Shown: piece by piece, positions 1 through 6,100 of the stretch
How positions within the stretch are numbered: position 1 is the first letter of the stretch
How the letters are laid out: the number at the start of each line of letters is the position of its first letter
From: Oscillospiraceae bacterium
GTDB lineage: Bacteria > Bacillota_A > Clostridia > Oscillospirales > JAAYXM01
Length of the DNA: 8,505 bases
Direction of reading: 5' to 3'
Assembly (NCBI GenBank): GCA_017532355.1
Contig: JAFXJK010000011.1
Location: 1 to 8,505 of the forward strand
Program-made: the position numbers and the translations under genes
Notes under the pieces: model-generated
What the model saw: only the letters and a program-made list of their open reading frames with translations
What the model was told of the DNA's origin: nothing
Database searches by the model: none

Positions 1-156
1 CTTTGTGAGTGCGCGGTAGAGGATTACCATCATATCCTGACGTGTGATAGTATTTCTCGGTGCGTACTTGTTATCACCGATTCCGCCGACAATACCTGTG
101 TTACGTGCTACTGCAAGCTCTTCTGCAAAGTAGTCAGATTCATCTACGTCTGCAAA
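1..156 (-). other. SLH domain 2 (reaches window edge), residues 2613-2664
   Basis: FADVDESDYFAEELAVARN, then TGIVGGIGDNKYAPRNTITR, then QDMMVILYRALTK at the window edge. A second SLH unit with ITRQD in place of TRAE. SLH anchors usually come in threes, so a third is expected just beyond base 1, followed by the stop codon. Confidence 0.93.
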
Positions 157-3100
157 GTTCTCTGCATCTTCACTTTCAAGCTCAAATGCGCGAACAAGGA
201 GAATTGCGTAGTCTGCACGTGTAATATTGCTTGCAGGTGAGAACGTTGTCTCACTTGTTCCCTTGATGATGCCCTCGTCTGCAAGGTAGTTGATTGCGTC
301 AGTTGCCCATGCGTGGTTTCCGAGGTCACGGAAGCCCTTTTCTGTCGGGACGTCTACAACAGGTTCGTCTGTTGTCGGTTCATCCTTGGGTTCGTCAGGC
401 TCAACTGTCGGTTCGTCGGGTTCGTCGGTCGGCTTGTCGGTTGACGGAGTATCTCCGCCGCCACCGCCGCCACCGCCTGAGACGGAACCGAGGACTTCTA
501 CTTCAAAGTAAACCGTGGATACGCGACCCATTGAGTCAACTGCGTCGATTGCTACAAGATTCTTACCAAGCTGTGTTGTTGACGGTTTCCAGCTGAATGT
601 ACCGCTTTGTGCGTCAAACATTGCGCCACGCGGAAGTGTTCTTGCGCTGTAGGAAACCGTAAGGTCTTCAGATACGGGAACTGCGTTGACTGTTACGGTG
701 ATTGAGCTTCCGACAGATACTCGCTTGTCTTCTACTGCATCGAATACCGGAGCACCGTTATCTTCGTAGCTCATCGGGATTTCGAAGGTCTTGCCCACCT
801 CGATATCGTAGATGAAGCCCTTTGAGAAATCCATATCGTCGACATACTTTGATATCGGTGTTACGGAATCGAGATCAATTCGTGCATTTCTCGCATCAGT
901 CATTGTGACACCTTCGATTACGTATGAGGAGTTACCTGCGCTATCGCGCTCAATATTAATCATACGGTCGACAAGGTCTTCTGTCTCTTCTTCCGTGAGG
1001 TCACGGTCGAACTCAACGTCAATCCAGTTATCAAGCGAGAGTTTATCCTGGAAGTCGATTACCGTACCTGTTACTGCGGCTTCTGCGCCCGCAACCTTAT
1101 ATTCGCCTTCGCCGAGCATTGAGCCGTCGTGGAGATAACTGTAAATACTTTCGCCGCTTTCGGTTATTGTCCATACACCCACAAAGCCTGCAAACTCAAA
1201 GCTGTAACCTGTTTCCGTGTCTGTGATGCGGTAGGTGTTGTTCTTATTTGAAGCATATACGACATAGTCGATTCTGCCATCCTTGAGGACTACCTTAACT
1301 GCCTTTGCGTAATCAAGTTTTTCTCCGACATCGTCGATTTTTTCAACCGTGATGCCTTCGGATGAGATTTCCTTCACGTAGCGGTTGCCGTCAAGATACG
1401 GCTCATAAACTGCCGTGAAGAGAGAGTCAAGGTTTGTACCCTTGCGTCGGATGAGGACTCGCTCAAGGTCACCGAGTTCTTTATTTTCGCCGGTTCTCTG
1501 CGGCTTTGATGAAGCGAGGGTAATCTCATCAGCATCAAAGTCGTTCACCATTGTGAGGCGAAGTCTTACATCAAGGTTCGAGTTTCTTGCTCCGTTTCTG
1601 AAGTCCTCTATCTGCCAATCAAGCCAGAATTCTTTTTCACCCGGGTTGTCACAGCGTTCAACATTGAACATCCATGTGTAGCCTTTCGGGTAGTGAAGCG
1701 GAGCGGAGAGATTGTTTCTGTCCGTTCCCGGGTCCCAACCGAACTGAACCGTCGGGCCTGCGTAAGAAGATGTCGGATAGTGATTGTCGTCGACAACCCA
1801 GCCCTGCGGATCGTCAACCTGCTTTATGAAGCTTAAGTTATCCGAATGCTCGGGACGCTCGTTTGTAAGCGGGCCGAAGGTGTAGGCGTGATCCTTACCT
1901 CCAACAACTCGGAAGAAGTCAACGCCGTAGGAAACTTCATCGTCATAGTCAATCATAACGATTGTGCGGCGGAATTCCTCGCAATCATTGGGGTATGCAT
2001 CCGGCGTACGAGCATCAATAACCTTGACGCGTGTATCCTTTGCATCAAAGTGAAGCGGCTCCTGCGGCGTGTTGTTCGGACGCTGCGGTTGTTCCTCGTT
2101 AACCGTAACGGTATTGTGTGCAAGCGATGTTCCCGCCCACTGTGCTGTATGCGGGTCGCCGTCAGCCGCAGCTTCGGGGTAACCGAGGTCAGTCGTCATA
2201 CCGATACCGTAAGCTTCCATACCGAGGTCGAGGAAGTCGTGGTGCTGATGTCCCATATGTCCTGAGAAGTTGAGCGTAAAGTCGCGGGTCGTATCGCGTA
2301 TGCCCGTAATTCCGGTTGTATCAAAGAGTGTACCGTCACGGAGCGCACCGAAACCATAGCCCGTCATAATCGTGCTCTTGTCATAGTCACCGTCGCCGTA
2401 CTGCTTAATTATCTCACTGACTTCCTCATAAACCGACTCCGGATTCTTTGTCCAGATGTCTCCGTGTATTTCCTTAAGCTTCTCGCCGACCTGCATATAG
2501 AGCTGCTGGGCAATTTTAATGTTTTCTCTCTTTACAAAGGGGTCATTATTGCTTTTCGTATTATAGAATAACTTGATAAGGTCGTCCTTGCTGAGGACGT
2601 GGCTGTACAGGTCAGCCGTACCAGAGTCTGCCATCGTCTTTGTTCCTCGGCGGACAAGCGTAAGCTTTCTGTACGAGTTTATAACCGCGAGGTACTTTGG
2701 ATGTTCAAGCAATGAGTCGCGATCCATCTCCCCACCGCTTTCTCTGTAACGGTTGAGAACTATTGCCGCCTGCATAAGGTCAGAAACGGTGTATTGGTTG
2801 TAAATTGGGGACTCGTAGTTCTGACCGTCGCGGTAAACGGTGTTGACAAGGGTTTTCTCGATATCGCCACCTGTATTCATGCTGTGGTCATCAGATCTTG
2901 AAGCTGCATAGAGCCACTCAAGAATCTCGCCTGAATCCTTCTTGTGGTCAAGAGACGCGAGAGCGGTTGCCGCCGTCCAATGATGGATACCGAAGTTTGC
3001 CTGAATCTGAGCCGTCTGCAGAGCCTTGAAAATCTCGCGGCAGACGCCGTCCTCGATATTCTGGCGAATTTTCGTTGCACTTGACTTGTCATTTTCCAAG

Positions 3101-6100
3101 CCGTACTCGACAGCCTTTGCATTAAGGAACTCTATAACTTCAGGATATTCAAATGCCGGCCAGAACACGTCATATGCTTTTGCTATGCATTCCGCAACGT
3201 AGCTCTCTCTGATTCGACCCGTTGCCTTACCTGCAGCCGAGCCGCCGTGAGAGCTCCAGTAATACGGGAACATCTCGCGGAAGTCGTAATCGGGATAGTT
3301 ATCGGCAATGCGGTCAAGGATGATTGCGCCTGCGATACCGTACTTTTCCTTGCCTGTGTAGAGATACGCTTCGCCGATCTTGTTGAGAGCTTCCTGAATG
3401 TAGCAATTTGACTTAACGTCAAAGATTCCGTTGTGGACGTAGAATCCAATATATGTGTGATATTCTTTTGTTCCGTTTGCATAAACTCTGCCCGTGTTGT
3501 AGCCAACGCCATCGTCAACGCCCCAGCGCTCGGTTGTTTCAGGTACAAGCGTCTTATAGGCAGAGGCATCTCCGTTGAGAAGTCCGTCTTCTGTTGTAAA
3601 CTTGACTTTACTGCTATCCGTTCCCACTTCAGGGTACAGGTCGTTGTGGAGATAACCACCCTTGACTCCGTAGCCGTAGTAGGTGTACCAATCAGCACTG
3701 AACTCTTCGCCGGGACTTGTCATAGCTCGAGCTTCTTCGGAGAGAAGATTCCAAACAACCTCGTTACGGTGTCTCTCAAGTGCTGTAATTCGGTCGAACT
3801 TTCCTCCGTTTTCAGCCGTTCTGCCAAGCTCGTAGAAGCTTTCGAAGTCATTTGACGGGAAAGAACGTGAACATGCAGGGCATTTTACCTTCCACGGATC
3901 TCTTATCATATTGACGACATACGGATAAATTCCGTAGTCTTTTTCAAGGTCTTTTCCGCAGTAACGGCATTTATAAACGTCAGTATCACCGTAGAAACCT
4001 ACATATACGCTACGCGGGATGTCCTGGCTCGGAACAGCATCCCACAAAGCGTCGAGACCGAGCTCGAGATATTGGTCTGCGCGCCTTACTGTTTTGTCTT
4101 TTTCGGCTCTTGCCCAGTCGTACTCCTTGATGTTGTCGTGAGCGTTTTTAATCATTTCGTCGGAATAGATTGTTCTGCCTGTCTTGCCGACATCGGCAAC
4201 GACAAACGGGAATGTCGCAGTAACATTCTCTCCGCGGTAGGTGAGGTCGAGGTTTATCTCTGCCTCACCTGCAACCGTACCTGTCTCGACATAGTACTGA
4301 TTACCCTCCTTGCGGAGATATGCAACGCCCTCCTTATCGGAAGAAATCGAGATGTCGTTTATTGTTATATATTCGGGGTCTACACCCTCAATCTCCATAC
4401 CCTTTGCACCGCAGAGGGCTATATTAAGCTTGCGGTATGCGTTGAAGTAGAGAGCGTCACCCGCGCCGTCGAGAGTTTCGATGTTCATCTTAATTTCCTC
4501 AAACGGACCAGGAGCTGCCTTAAGCTCAACTTTTTTAATCTGGAAGTTGTATCCCTGCTCGAGGTTAAGATTCGGATTATTCTGGCCAAACTTGAGCACG
4601 AAATAGTAGTCTCCGCCGCGGTCAACCGTGAATGAGCCCACATTTTGAACGGTCTCATCAAAGTTGTTACAGTGGACGCGACCTATCGGCTCGCGTTCTT
4701 CGAGGTCCGAGAACACAACGAGGCTCTTGTCGCCCTTCGGGAACATATAAACGTCTGCATAGGCACCTGCTGTAAATGGCTCTACTTCGACATTTACATT
4801 ATAAGTCCCCTTTACCGGAACGCGGAGCTTGAGTGCATAGAAGGCACCTCTCGCAAAATCCTCTTCCTGAACTATGAAGTTCATTGCGCCAACCTCAAGC
4901 AAGCTCCATCTTACCGGAGAAGCATTGTTATATGCCCACAGTTCCGTCTTTTCTTCGTCTATCGCATCATACGAGCTGACATATGAAAGTTCGCGCAGAC
5001 GGCCCTGCTCATCAAGGCGGTTGTTGTGCGGGTTGTAGCTTGTCTGGTCCTTCATCGTGATTGTGCCGATGACATACTCAAGACGTGTGCCGAGGTTCTC
5101 CGCATCGGGGTCATAGACATCGACCTTGAACTCACCCTTTATCTCGGGGGCTTCGTTATGCTTTACGATGATTTTCGCTCTGCCCTCCTTGTGCGGAGTT
5201 ACGAGGCCGCTTGCATCAACAGTTGCAATGTCCGGATTTAAGCTTTCAATTGTGAGCTTTGAATAGTCAACCGCTTTCTTTCCTGCATATTCCCAGACTT
5301 CGGAAATATCGAGATTGATGGTCTCACCATAATAGGAAATATCAGTTTCCGCCTTGACTGAAAGGGCTTTTAATGAGTCCATAGCAGCCGGCACGAGCCT
5401 GATTCCCGTGAGGCGAAGCCACTGGTAATCCGTAACCGAGTTTTTAGCGCGGGAGGTGCTGTCAAACGGGAATGCTATGATATAATTTCCCGCTTCTTTG
5501 ACCTCAACCTCGCCCATTCCCGCATACTCGGGAGCGTTGCTGTCAAAATATCCGAGTTTCGAGTTTGCAGGGTATGTCGTCTGGTCGGTAACCGTTACCC
5601 CTTCTTCTCCTTCGGCGAAGAAATAAACTGCGGGATATACCGAGGTTCCGCTGACTCCGCGAACCTGGAGAATGTATTTACCCGGAGCGTCGATATGCAG
5701 GCGGAATACTGCGTTCGGAGAAGATGCAGTATCATCAATCCTTGAAAGGACTGCTTCATAGCTGAAGTATGTTCCTGTGATAAACGGCGAGCTGTTGTAT
5801 ACGCGCGTTGAAACGTGTGCCCACGGGTCAGTCGCGTTGAGGTTCATCGCCATGAACGGAGTTTCATCCTTTGAATACTCCTCGGGAACCTTGTACTCCC
5901 AGTCGAGCATACGCATAAAGTAGATTGCATTATTTGCCTCTCTGATTACGGGGATTTCGTCAAAATTTTTGGCAGGAGATACAATCATTTTTTCCGTGTT
6001 CAATGCCGCGTAAGTGAGGATATACTCGTGGATATGCTCATCCTTCGGTGCAGTAACGGAGATATCGACTGTTGCAAATTTTGTGTCGTCTTCCTTAAGG

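Larger units (their letters stand above)
5080..6027 (-). repeat. Protein module 3: binding-like beta-sandwich plus divergent BIG_2, residues 656-971
   Basis: Third copy, 316 residues, beginning EYILTYAALNTEKM. The sandwich is very like module 2 (IPVIREAN, DPWAHVST, PGKYILQVRGVSG, VYPAVYFFAEGEEG, LRLTGIRLVP). The BIG_2 domain at about 873-960 has drifted: the core reads IATVDASGLVTPHKEG rather than the sequence shared by modules 1 and 2. It ends with DVYDPDAENLG before the fourth module. Confidence 0.85.

Noticed and set aside
346..456. Short repeated ggttcgtc/gttcgtc units that could look like a CRISPR or VNTR
   Set aside because: The units are imperfect, with no spacers, and translate in frame to the Asp/Glu-Pro-Thr linker before the SLH domains.
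3183..3698. Minus-strand open frame of 171 codons
   Set aside because: It overlaps the lyase toroid coding sequence in another frame, is rich in Ser/Thr/Arg without domain signal, and the in-frame lyase reading carries recognisable family motifs.
4072..4635. Plus-strand open frame of 187 codons with hydrophobic, cysteine-rich sequence
   Set aside because: It lies wholly opposite the giant gene. Its Cys/Val/Leu-rich composition is what the reverse strand of this coding sequence would give, and it has no convincing ribosome site. The same argument removes the other plus-strand frames such as 1846-2265, 3433-3855, 4645-4986, 6014-6364 and 6956-7246.
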